DNA of 22,462 nucleotides from Rickettsiales bacterium (lineage in GTDB: Bacteria; Pseudomonadota; Alphaproteobacteria; Rickettsiales; UBA1997). A program made the translations under genes and the position numbers. The stretch spans positions 1 through 22,462 of the forward strand of contig JALQXY010000024.1 of the NCBI GenBank assembly GCA_023262945.1, read 5' to 3'. The first letter of the stretch is position 1. Each line of letters begins with the position of its first letter. Below, one piece after another: positions 6,655 through 16,500 of this stretch. The notes under the pieces were generated by a model. It made no database searches, was not told the DNA's origin, and saw only the letters and a program-made list of their open reading frames with translations.

Positions 6655-8196
6655 ATGAAACAATTTAAAAAAGAGGATAAGGTGACTCGTATCGAAAGTG
6701 ATTCAATGGGTGAAATTGAGGTGCCAATCGATGCTTACTATGGCGCACAAACTGCACGTAGTATCAAAAACTTCCCTATTTGTAATCAAAATGCTGGTCA
6801 TAAGATGCCAAAAGAAATAGTTGAAGCTATGATTTTGGTTAAAAAAGCAGCCGCTCTTTCTAATCAAGAAATTATGCAAAGCGAGTCTGGCGCCACTAAT
6901 TACAAAAAATATTCCAATGATATTGCTCAAAAAATTATTGATAGCGCCGATGAAATTTTAACTGATTTTGATTTTTTTTATGAAAATCATTTTCCTTTGG
7001 TAATTTGGCAAACTGGCTCAGGAACTCAAACTAACATGAATTGCAATGAAGTTATTGCTGGCCTTGCTAATGAAAAGATAACTGGCAAAAAAGGAGGTAA
7101 GGAGCCAATTCACCCTAATGATCATGTTAACTTAGGGCAAAGTTCAAATGATACATTTCCAACTGCTATGCATGTTTGCGCAACATTGCTTATCTATAAT
7201 AAATTAATGCCAACCTTATTAAGATTTTATGATGAATTAAAAATTAAAGAGAAGGAATTTGGCGATATTGTTAAAATTGGCCGTACCCATACTCAGGACG
7301 CTACCCCCCTTACCTTGGGACAAGAGTTTTCTGGTTATAAATATCAAATATTGAACAACATATTGCGTCTCAATGATGCCGTGGATAATGTTATGTTTTT
7401 AGCTCAGGGGGGTACCGCAGTTGGTACTGGCCTTAATTGTCATCCTCGTTTTGCTACAAAATTTGCTGATAAAATTTCACAAATTTCTAAAATTAGTGAT
7501 AAGGTAAAAAATATTGCTAATAAAGTGCAAAAATACGACGATTGGAAAGAAGTTCACGATCAATTCTTGAATCACAAAAATCAATTTGTAAGTAGCTATA
7601 ATAAATTCGAGTCCTTATCTAGCTGCGATGGTTTAGTTGAATTATCTGGTACTTTGAATACTATCGCTGTTTCAATTATGAAAATAGCTAACGATATTCG
7701 CTTCCTTGCCTCTGGTCCAAGATCTGGTCTCGGCGAGCTTATTTTACCAGAAAATGAGCCTGGATCATCAATTATGCCAGGAAAAGTAAATCCGACTCAA
7801 TGCGAGGCTTTAACAATGATTGCTTGTCAGGTAATCGGTAATCATACTGCGGTTACAATAGGTGGATCCAATGGTCATTTTGAGCTTAATGTTTTTCGTC
7901 CAATGATTATTTCTAACATCGTTAACTCAATTAACTTATTGAGTGATGGCGTTGAGAGTTTTATAGATCAGTGTTTGGTTGGAATAGAGCCCAATAAGCA
8001 AAGAATTGATAACTTACTTCAGCAGTCGCTAATGTTGGTAACTGCTTTAAATCCTTATGTTGGATATGATAATGCCGCTAAGATTGCCAAACAAGCCCAT
8101 AAAGACGGATCAACATTAAAAGAAGCGGCAATAAAGCTCAATTTGGTCACCTCTAAGGATTTTGATAAATGGGTCAATCCAAAAGATATGGTATAA
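6655..8196 (+). CDS. fumC: Fumarate hydratase, class II
   Basis: Oxygen-stable fumarase, which hydrates fumarate to L-malate in the TCA cycle; active as a tetramer. Landmarks: 'SDSMGEIEVP' (15-24), 'WQTGSGTQTNMNCNEV' (118-133), 'HPNDHVN' and 'QSSNDTFPTAMH' (162-173), catalytic His212 in 'GRTHTQDATP', and the superfamily signature GSSIMPGKVNPTQ (370-382), which holds the catalytic Ser. It has 513 residues against about 460 for the family. The excess is mainly a Lys/Asp-rich insertion at about 279-310 before 'YNKFESLSSCDGLVE', plus a short N-terminal tail. An alternative start is GTG at 6682, preceded by GAGGA at 6673-6677, which would give the usual 'TRIESDSMGE' N-terminus; the ATG at 6655 has no such site. 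It probably shares a transcript with tpiA. Confidence 0.96.
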   Translation: MKQFKKEDKVTRIESDSMGEIEVPIDAYYGAQTARSIKNFPICNQNAGHKMPKEIVEAMILVKKAAALSNQEIMQSESGATNYKKYSNDIAQKIIDSADEILTDFDFFYENHFPLVIWQTGSGTQTNMNCNEVIAGLANEKITGKKGGKEPIHPNDHVNLGQSSNDTFPTAMHVCATLLIYNKLMPTLLRFYDELKIKEKEFGDIVKIGRTHTQDATPLTLGQEFSGYKYQILNNILRLNDAVDNVMFLAQGGTAVGTGLNCHPRFATKFADKISQISKISDKVKNIANKVQKYDDWKEVHDQFLNHKNQFVSSYNKFESLSSCDGLVELSGTLNTIAVSIMKIANDIRFLASGPRSGLGELILPENEPGSSIMPGKVNPTQCEALTMIACQVIGNHTAVTIGGSNGHFELNVFRPMIISNIVNSINLLSDGVESFIDQCLVGIEPNKQRIDNLLQQSLMLVTALNPYVGYDNAAKIAKQAHKDGSTLKEAAIKLNLVTSKDFDKWVNPKDMV

Positions 8197-8263
8197 TTAG
8201 GTTATTGAATTTGTCGTAATAAATTGCTTTTCTCTCTTCTAATCAAAAGATTATTTAATTATA

Positions 8264-9151
8264 TTGGCGAATAAAGTGCGTTTTTTAATAACTGGTGGTA
8301 CAGGTTTTATTGGTAAAAAGCTTTGTCATGAATTAAAAGATCATGAAATCTTTATATTAACCAGAAATAAGAATCTCTATCAGGACAAAACTCTTAACTA
8401 TATAAATAATATAGATCAACGAGTCTTTGATTATGATATTATTATTAATCTAGCTGGAGAGCCAATATCTCAATATTGGTTTGAAGGTAAGAAAAAAGAA
8501 ATCTATAATAGTCGAATTCTCTTAACTAAAGAAATCGCTAATCATATAAAGTTAGCTAAAAAAAAGCCTTCTTTGTTTATTACTGGATCAGCAATTGGCT
8601 ATTACGGTATTGATAATGTTAAATGTGATGAGAACGATGAAATTGTCCTTAATAATGATTTATTTTCACAAAAAATTTGCCATGATTGGGAAAGTGCTGT
8701 AGATGAAATTAAAAAATTACGAATTGTCAAAATAAGAACAGGAATTGTTCTGGGTAGGGAAGGTGGAATTTTAAAGAAAATGCTGCCACCATTTAAGTTG
8801 GGTCTTGGTGGTAAAATTGGCAGAGGAGAGCAATATATAAGTTGGATTGATATAAATGATTTAATAAAGGCAATATTATATATCATAGATAATGATACCA
8901 TTTTTGGAGCAATAAATCTTACTTCCCCAAACCCTGTAACTAACGGTGAGTTTTCTAAGGAGCTTGCTAAATTACTAAAAAGGCCTTGTGTTTTTGATAT
9001 GCCAAAAATTCTTGTTGAAATATTATTTGGACAAATGGGAAAAGAGCTTTTATTGGGTGGAAAAATGGTTTACCCAAAAAAATTACTAGAAAGTGGTTTT
9101 AAGTTTGATTATGATAAGTTAACCAATTCGCTTTCTCGTATAATAAAATGA
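8264..9151 (+). CDS. TIGR01777-family NAD(P)-binding epimerase-like protein (YfcH type)
   Basis: Extended-SDR protein of about 295 residues. The Rossmann glycine motif is 'ITGGTGFIGKKL' near the N-terminus. 'NLAGEPIS', 'SRILLTKEIA', 'SAIGYYG' and 'RTGIVLG' are the landmarks of the TIGR01777/YfcH family, and the C-terminus has the DUF1731 tail 'GKELLLGGKMVYPKKLLESG'. The true substrate of this family is not established. No ATG start exists: the open frame begins with TTG at 8264, and GTG at 8276 gives 'MRFLITGGTG', which is more typical in length. Neither has a good Shine-Dalgarno. A 5-bp hairpin, TAATC-AAAA-GATTA, lies just upstream (about 8240-8253). The stop overlaps the rodA start by four bases (ATGA), so the two are translationally coupled. 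Confidence 0.88.
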   Translation: MANKVRFLITGGTGFIGKKLCHELKDHEIFILTRNKNLYQDKTLNYINNIDQRVFDYDIIINLAGEPISQYWFEGKKKEIYNSRILLTKEIANHIKLAKKKPSLFITGSAIGYYGIDNVKCDENDEIVLNNDLFSQKICHDWESAVDEIKKLRIVKIRTGIVLGREGGILKKMLPPFKLGLGGKIGRGEQYISWIDINDLIKAILYIIDNDTIFGAINLTSPNPVTNGEFSKELAKLLKRPCVFDMPKILVEILFGQMGKELLLGGKMVYPKKLLESGFKFDYDKLTNSLSRIIK

Positions 9152-10293
9152 TAATTGATCAAAATAAAAACACCCTATCTCAAAATATTGAGAATCTAAA
9201 TTGGCTCATGATATCATTAATCATAATTCTGGCCTTTATTGGATTTTTAATGCTATATTCAGCGGGTGGCGGATCTTTGCGGCCGTGGATGATAAGGCAA
9301 ATGTGGTTCTTTGTTATATTTTTTCCTATAATGATCTTTATTGCAATTACTGACATAAAGATCTGGTTTAAATATGCTTATGTTTTATACAGCATATCCT
9401 TATTTTTAATTATTATTGTTGCTGTTGTTGGTCATAACGCTATGGGTGCTACTAGATGGTTTAAAATTGGATCTATCACAATCCAGCCCTCTGAGATTAT
9501 GAAAATTTGTACAGTATTTGCGCTAGCTCGTTATTTTTATAACATTGAAATTGAGAATATTGGAAAAATTAGATTTATTGTGATACCGATTTTACTTATT
9601 ATCGTACCTTCTATATTGATTTTTAAACAGCCAGATCTTGGTACAGCAACAATTTTATCTTTTGTTGGGATTTCGGTCTTGTTTATGGCTGGAGTTAAGG
9701 CGTGGAAATTTATTTCTGCTGGCTTTGTTGTTATAATTTCGATCCCATTTATTTGGAATTTCTTGCTTTATGACTATCAAAAGCAGCGTGTATTAACATT
9801 TTTGAATCCAGATAAAGATCCTTTAGGTAGTGGTTATAATATAATACAATCAAAAATAGCTATTGGTTCCGGAGGTATTTTTGGCAAGGGTTATCTTAAT
9901 GGTACTCAAGGACAGCTTAATTTCTTACCAGAAAAGCAAACTGACTTTATCTTTACGATGCTTGCGGAGGAGATTGGTTTTATTGGTAGTTTTTTTACTA
10001 TTGCCGTTTATCTTGCTATAGGGATGATTTGTTTTTCTATCGCTATCAAAACCAAGCATCAATATGGTAAATTATTGGTAATGGGTGTAGCTAATATATT
10101 CTTAATTCATATGTTTATTAATATTGCCATGGTAACTGGCTTGATACCAGTTGTCGGAGCTCCTTTGCCATTTATTTCTTATGGTGGTACTATTGTGGCT
10201 TCGATGATGATTGGCTTCGGCTTGGTGCTTAATGTTGATTTATACAAAAATAGTGATTTAAGATTAAATAATCGTAATTCACTTTTAAATTAA
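9148..10293 (+). CDS. rodA: Peptidoglycan glycosyltransferase RodA (SEDS family)
   Basis: Polytopic membrane protein of 381 residues that polymerises lipid II into glycan strands during cell elongation, working with a class B PBP. About ten hydrophobic helices are visible. 'MGATRWFKIGSITIQPSEIMK' (99-119), 'KQPDLGTA' (160-167), 'DPLGSGYNIIQSKIAIGSGG' (224-243), 'GKGYLNGTQGQLNFLPEKQTDFIF' (246-269; catalytic Asp266) and 'GLIPVVGAPLPFISYGGT' (331-348) place it in SEDS. The 'GTQ...LPEKQTDFIF' form and QPDLGTA fit RodA rather than FtsW. It implies that the cell builds a wall with lateral synthesis. Its partner PBP2 gene is not in the window. The gene overlaps the preceding epimerase by four bases and is the last housekeeping gene before the secretion operon. 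Confidence 0.93.
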   Translation: MIIDQNKNTLSQNIENLNWLMISLIIILAFIGFLMLYSAGGGSLRPWMIRQMWFFVIFFPIMIFIAITDIKIWFKYAYVLYSISLFLIIIVAVVGHNAMGATRWFKIGSITIQPSEIMKICTVFALARYFYNIEIENIGKIRFIVIPILLIIVPSILIFKQPDLGTATILSFVGISVLFMAGVKAWKFISAGFVVIISIPFIWNFLLYDYQKQRVLTFLNPDKDPLGSGYNIIQSKIAIGSGGIFGKGYLNGTQGQLNFLPEKQTDFIFTMLAEEIGFIGSFFTIAVYLAIGMICFSIAIKTKHQYGKLLVMGVANIFLIHMFINIAMVTGLIPVVGAPLPFISYGGTIVASMMIGFGLVLNVDLYKNSDLRLNNRNSLLN

Positions 10294-10393
10294 AGCATTT
10301 TTTAACAACTCTTTGTTTTAAAAATGTCTAAAAATTTCTTTAAAAAAAGTTTAACTTGATTTTAAAAAGGTGTAATTTAGAAATTTCTTACCC

Positions 10394-10431
10394 TTGCAAT
10401 TGTTGCAAATAGATTATTTAACCACGATTAT
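10394..10431 (+). promoter_or_regulatory. Possible promoter/operator upstream of tpsA
   Basis: TTGCAA at 10394-10399 and again at 10403-10408 form two copies of a self-complementary hexamer with 9-base spacing. The second copy can serve as a -35 (4 of 6 to TTGACA), with GATTAT at 10426-10431 (4 of 6 to TATAAT) exactly 17 bases on. The paired hexamers could also be an operator. This is a weak match in AT-rich DNA. Confidence 0.25.
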
Positions 10432-10571
10432 CTAATAAATTATAAACCGATTTGCTTTTTTTATCATCACCAAACATAAGCCGACTAAATAAAAAATCGC
10501 TATTCCTTTTTTGCTGCCTTAAATTTCCATTTTTTCTTGAATCAATTAAAAGCATAAATTTCTCTTCAATT

Positions 10572-10575
10572 GGAG
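10572..10575 (+). promoter_or_regulatory. Ribosome binding site favouring the TTG start of tpsA
   Basis: GGAG lies 5 bases upstream of an in-frame TTG at 10581. Starting there gives a textbook signal peptide (M-I-R, a hydrophobic core, then 'STAHA'). It is one of the few convincing Shine-Dalgarno sites in the window. Confidence 0.55.
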
Positions 10576-10580
10576 CTAAC

Positions 10581-13500
10581 TTGATTAGACTCGTCTTGAT
10601 TTATGTTTTAACATTTTTACCGCCCCTTAAATTTGCAACTTCTACAGCTCATGCAAATAATCTACCCATAACTCCAGATGGATCAACTAATACACAGATA
10701 GATTCGGCAGCAAATGGTGTTTCAGTTGTTAACATAGCTGCACCTAACTCTGGAGGCTTAAGTCATAATAAATTTACTGACTATAACGTTAATCCATCAG
10801 GCTTAGTAATAAATAATGCCACAGGCAATCCTAATCAAATTATTAAAACAAACCTTGCTGGACTCATTGTTGATAACCCAAATCTATTAACTTCAGGCTC
10901 TGCTAGAGTTATTTTAAATGAAGTAACCAGCGCAAACAGATCAATTTTGAATGGCTATACAGAAATTGGAGGAAAGCAGGCAGATCTCATAATTGCAAAT
11001 CCTAATGGCATTGAGATGAATTCAGCCGGGTTTATTAATATTGCTAGATTAACTGCAATGGTTGGTAGCGCAAACCAATTTAATGGAGATCCAAGCGATT
11101 TATCCTTCAATTTAAATGGCAATAAAAATTCAGGCAATAATTTCTTACCTAAGTTAACAATTTCAGGACTTGGTCTTGATGTGACCAGAGTTGCTGAAAC
11201 TGATCTTGTTGCGAGTATTATGGAAATTGTTGCGCCAATTTATGGAATTAAACAAGAGCTTAATGAAAATAATGAGGTAATAATTACCAATGAAGCCACT
11301 ATTAACTTAAGATCTGGTGATAAAGAATTTAATTACAATACAAAATTAGTTACTTCAGACAACACAAATCCAGGAAGTAATAGGTCAGATGAAGTTGCTA
11401 TCGATGCTTCAAATATAGCAAAAATTCAAGCGGGGCAAATTTACATGATAGCTACCAAAGAAGGATTTGGAGTTAAATATACTGGTGACATGCTTGCAAG
11501 TCGCGCTGGAGTAGAGGTGGATGCTAAAGGCAATATTGTGTATAATAATGTGCTTGCTGAGGCTGGAAATATAAAGGTTAAAACAACGAATGGTGATATT
11601 GCAGCTACTGGTATAACCCACGCTAAAGACGCAAATAGTGACGTAATATTAGATGCTGCAGGTAATGTTACCAATGAAGGACAATTACTAAGTGCTAGAG
11701 ATATAAGTGTAACTGCTGGCAATAGCTTTGAAAATAAAAAACTAAAAGATGATCAAGATAATGATTTGATTAATTTAAGTAATAATGACTTCATCATCAA
11801 TGCTGTCCAGTTAATTAATTCAGGAATCATTTCTGCTAATAATGATCTTACACTAACCAACAATGAGGTATTGAGTAATGAGGGCCAAATCATAGCTAAT
11901 AGAAATTTAAGTCTAACTTCAAATCAAATTACTAATGGGGATTTGATAATTGCAGGCAATAAAGTTAACATTACAGTTACTGATTTCTTGACTAATGATG
12001 GTGATATTTTAAGTCTTGTAGAAAATCTACTCAATGAAAATTCATTACCAGACACTGCATTAACAATTAATGCTTTAGATTTAAATAATAATAAACAAAT
12101 TGCAGCAAATAGTGCGATTATAATTAACTCCAATGACTTAAATAATAATACTGCAAACAGTCAAATCATCTCAGGTAAAAATATTGATCTAAATATCACA
12201 AACCTGAATAATGATTCAGGAACAATAGATAGTAGAGATGTATTAAAAATCAGAAATTTAACAACAAATAATTCACAAGCTGCTCTTTTATTTGCTATCA
12301 GTGATACAAATACATCAATAAGCAATGAAGCGGGATATCTTAAAGCCACAAATGCTATTGATATAAATATAGGTTCTAGTGATTATGATATTGAAGGTAT
12401 ATTAGAAACAGATGGATCAATTAATATCAGGGCAAATAATATCACTAATCAAGGAGATTTAAGGGCGATTGATTATATTAAGATTGTTGCAAATGATTCC
12501 TTTGTTAATGGCATAAACGGGGGTGATAATTCTAATATAAAGATAGCCTCCAATAATTATCTGGAAATAGAAGCAAATAACAACATTAATAATTACGCTA
12601 TTCTTTCAGCCAAAACAATCCTTTCTCTAAAATCCTTAAATGGAAATATCAATAACTATGATGGGGCTGAACTTCTTGCATCAAATCAAGATAATCCTTC
12701 GAACTCTCAGTTAACATTAGAAGCAATTAATGGTGCAATTAACCAATATAGTAAGAATAGCGTTGTTGTAAATGGTGATCATACTATTACTGCTAATGAT
12801 TATACCAATACTGGAAGGATAGATATAGCAGGAACTTTAACCATGAACATTACCAATAATCTTATTAATGAAATTGGAGCATTAATTTATGCTGGTAATA
12901 ATATGTATTTAAATATTGGTTATGATCTTACCAATAAAACTAATGCTACAATCTATGCAGAAAATGATTTAATAATCAGAAAAAGGGAGTTTACTAATCA
13001 AGAGCAAAGCAATCTAAATAATTTAAAAGATGATATTACAAACCTAGAATTAATTACTGATAAGACTGAAGATCAGATTGATTTATTAAAGCAAAAGAGG
13101 CAGCAATTGATTGATTTATACAGCCTTATTAAGATAAATAAATTAGATAATATTTCTGCTAATATACAGACATATAATGGAAATATTATCATATATACTA
13201 AAGAGCTAAATAATAAAAGATCATCTTTTGCCACTCAGAATGCTGCAAAAGAAATATATAATTATAAAATAGATGGTAAATATTGGCATAGTTTAAATCA
13301 ATATAGCTATAGTGGGGTTAATGATATAGAATCAATAATTGATTCGGGAAATGATATGATATTAAGTATTACCAATAATCTAAATAATGAAGGCAGCGCT
13401 ATCTATGCTAAAAGAAATCTTGATATCAGTATTGACTCCTCTACCAATAATATCAATAACAACTCATATTATGTTTATAGCGGAACAAGAGAATATTACT

Positions 13501-16500
13501 TAGGAAAAAAAGGTCACTATGGTGATAGCAGTTGGAGAAAATGGGGTCAAGGTAAATGGGGTCACCATTCAGAAAAGATCATCTATACTGATCAGCAATA
13601 TGCTACAGCTCTAATTAAAGCTGGATCATCTATTGCTATTAATGGTAATTATAATTCTTCTATAGTAAATGATGATCCTAACTTTAATAATTATGATCAA
13701 GAAATTATAGATAGATCTACTGATCAAAAGTCTATCAAGATAGTAAATGGAATAGATATTAATAATCTTTTAAATACTGGTAAAGTAGACAAAGATCTAT
13801 CTGATTATTTAAATGGCCCAGATAATCAGGGTATGTTTACCAAAAACCCAAATCCTAATGGCCCACTATTTGAAACTAGAAGTGAGTTTGTGGATCAGTC
13901 AAAGTTTTTTGGCTCTGATTACTTCTATCAAAAAATAGGACTAGATCTTACAGATGTGCAGACCCAGTTAGAACAAAATAACTCAAGATTAGTTGGTGAT
14001 CAATTTTTTCAGACAAAAATAATAGAAGAACAACTTAGAACTGTTAAAAAGAATTCATTATTAATTTCTGAAGGAAGCGATATAACATCAACAAGTCAAG
14101 AGATCAAATCTCTTTTTGATAATGCCTCAGAAGAATTCTTTAGACTTGGATTCGCAGTTGATGAACCACTTACTCAAACTCAAATAGACTCATTAGAAAA
14201 AGATATAGTCTGGTTTGAAACTGAAACAATAAATGGCGAGCTTTATGTTGTTCCTAAAATATATCTAACAAAAGCAACCAGAGAAAACCTCGAAAAGAAT
14301 GATTCTTTAAGTGATAAAGCGGTAATGTTTGCTGGTGCTGATATGATTTTAAACGGGGCTGATGGTGCAATTAAAAATGCAGGATCGATTAATGCTGGAA
14401 ACAATATTAATATAAACACCAGTGGCAATATTATAAATGATAATTTTTCTGAAATTATTGCTGGTAATAATTTAGATTTAGTGTCAAATTCTGGTTCAAT
14501 TGTAAATAAATCTAAATTGAAAGCAGATGGAGCTATGATTATTAGTGCTGCAAATAATGTTTATAATATTGCTAGTGTAAAAACCAATGACGCTAATCTT
14601 TTAAATGAATTTTCTGGAATTTCTCCATATTCTGTGAATAATGCAACAGTTAGAGAATCTGGCAATATTTCAAGTAAGTTAATAGAAAATGCATCAATAT
14701 CATCCACGAGCCTAATTGTAAGCGCAGGAAATGATTTTAACAATTATGGCTCTGATATTATAACAACTGGAAATACTACAATTAATGCAGGAAATAATGT
14801 TAATATAAGTACAGTAAAATTAAGAAATAGGAGGGATTATAAAGATAAAGGCATTACTTCAATTACCGATGAAACAAAAAATATAGGATCGAATATAACT
14901 TCAGGTGGAAACTTAGCTCTTTCTTCAAATAATGATACCCTAATAAAAGGAAGTAATGTTAATGTAGATGGTAATGCAGCTATAAATACAGGAGGTGATT
15001 TAAACATAGTTTCAGCAACAGATTCTTATTATAATTTTGAAGCTAGAAGGAAAAAAGGTTCATTTGGCAGAAGATCTTCATCCTCATCCACTAAATCTAG
15101 TAATACAAATGTTGAATCAAATATTAATGTAGCTGGAGACATTAATTCAATTAGTGAAAAAAATATTGGCATTGTTGCCTCAGACTTAACTAGTAATACT
15201 AGCAATATTAACCTAATCACTAAAGATCAAATAAATATCTTATCAGCAAGTGATATCTTAGAAACTAAAACAACAAGTAAAAAACATGGATTAACTACAA
15301 CGGCTATAAATAACAAAACCAACAAAACCATTACCCAAGTTACAAGCGATCTAAATGCAGGAAATGGTAATATTTCTTTAACTTCAGGTGGGGATACAAC
15401 AATAATAGCTAGCAACATATCAAGTGGAAACGACACCAATATCAAAGTTGGTAGTTACATTGATGCAGCAACAAATACTGAAACTATAAATAACAAAGCT
15501 ACTTTAAATGTTCTAAATGCTATGGATAGTGAATATAATTATGAGTATAGTTCAAAAATTGGCATGGATGGTGTAGCAATAGCGGTTGGTGCGTTAACTG
15601 GTGGTGGACTTGGAATGTATATGGGTGCTCAAGCTCAAAAAGGAAATATAAAGGTTAAGGAAAGTTATGACAAAACCTTGGTAGAAAGTAATATAAAAGC
15701 TGGAAATAATTTAAGTATAAGATCAGCAAGCGATGTAAATATAGTTTCTTCTGATTTATCATCTGGTACAGGAGATACAACAATCATAGCTGGTAGCTTA
15801 ATTGATAATAACGATAATTTGGTAATAACTGACAAAGATGCTGATATTAATATTGCTAGCGCCGTTGAGACTCATTACAGCTTTGAACAAAATCAAAAAC
15901 TAAGAGCTGACTATGGCGGAATTGCTACTGGTTCAGCTCTAGCCTTGGCTTCTGTTGCTGTAGCAGGCCCTGCAGGGTTATTGGTAGCAGGTGGAGTAGC
16001 AGCAAATGCTGATAAATTTGCTCAAAAGAATAGTACAACGGAAAACTTCCGAAGACGAGATTTTCAAAATAGTTCAAATGTAAATAGTGGTAATGACATT
16101 CTATCTAATTCACAAAATGACACCAATGTTGTCGCTAGTAATTTAAATGCGAATAGAGATACAATATTAACTGCTAATAATATCAATATTGTTAGTGCGA
16201 CAGAGCTTGATCTAAGCTCTCAAAGTTCCAGTAAAACTAGATTGCTGGCTTCAGAAAAGGAAACAATAGACGTAACCAAAACTATCAATAAGGCATCAAA
16301 TATAAATTCTGGAAATAGCTTATTATTACAATCTGGTGGAGATACAAATATCATCTCATCAAATGTTGCTGTTGGAACTAAAGATAGCGATGGAAACTTA
16401 ATCAAAGGTGGAGATGCAACAATAATTGCCGGAAAATATACTGATGAAACTGGAACAGAAATTTATGATAAAGATGCAAAAATAAATATTGCAGCAGCTC

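Larger units (their letters stand above)
10294..10580. other. Leader region of the two-partner secretion operon
   Basis: This 287-base gap separates rodA from the chosen tpsA start. It is strongly AT-rich and has no strong terminator hairpin for rodA. Bases 10446-10580 are an open extension of the tpsA frame, beginning at a TTG (10452), but lack an upstream ribosome site. It is probably the 5' untranslated leader and promoter region of the exoprotein operon. Confidence 0.5.

Noticed and set aside
8602..8901. 99-codon open frame on the minus strand inside the epimerase gene
   Set aside because: It lies wholly antisense to a well-supported gene, has a Pro/Ser/Ile-rich composition typical of a mirrored frame, and shows no motif.
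9148..10293. FtsW instead of RodA
   Set aside because: The 'GTQ...LPEKQTDFIF' and 'QPDLGTA' forms and the absence of division-cluster neighbours favour RodA.
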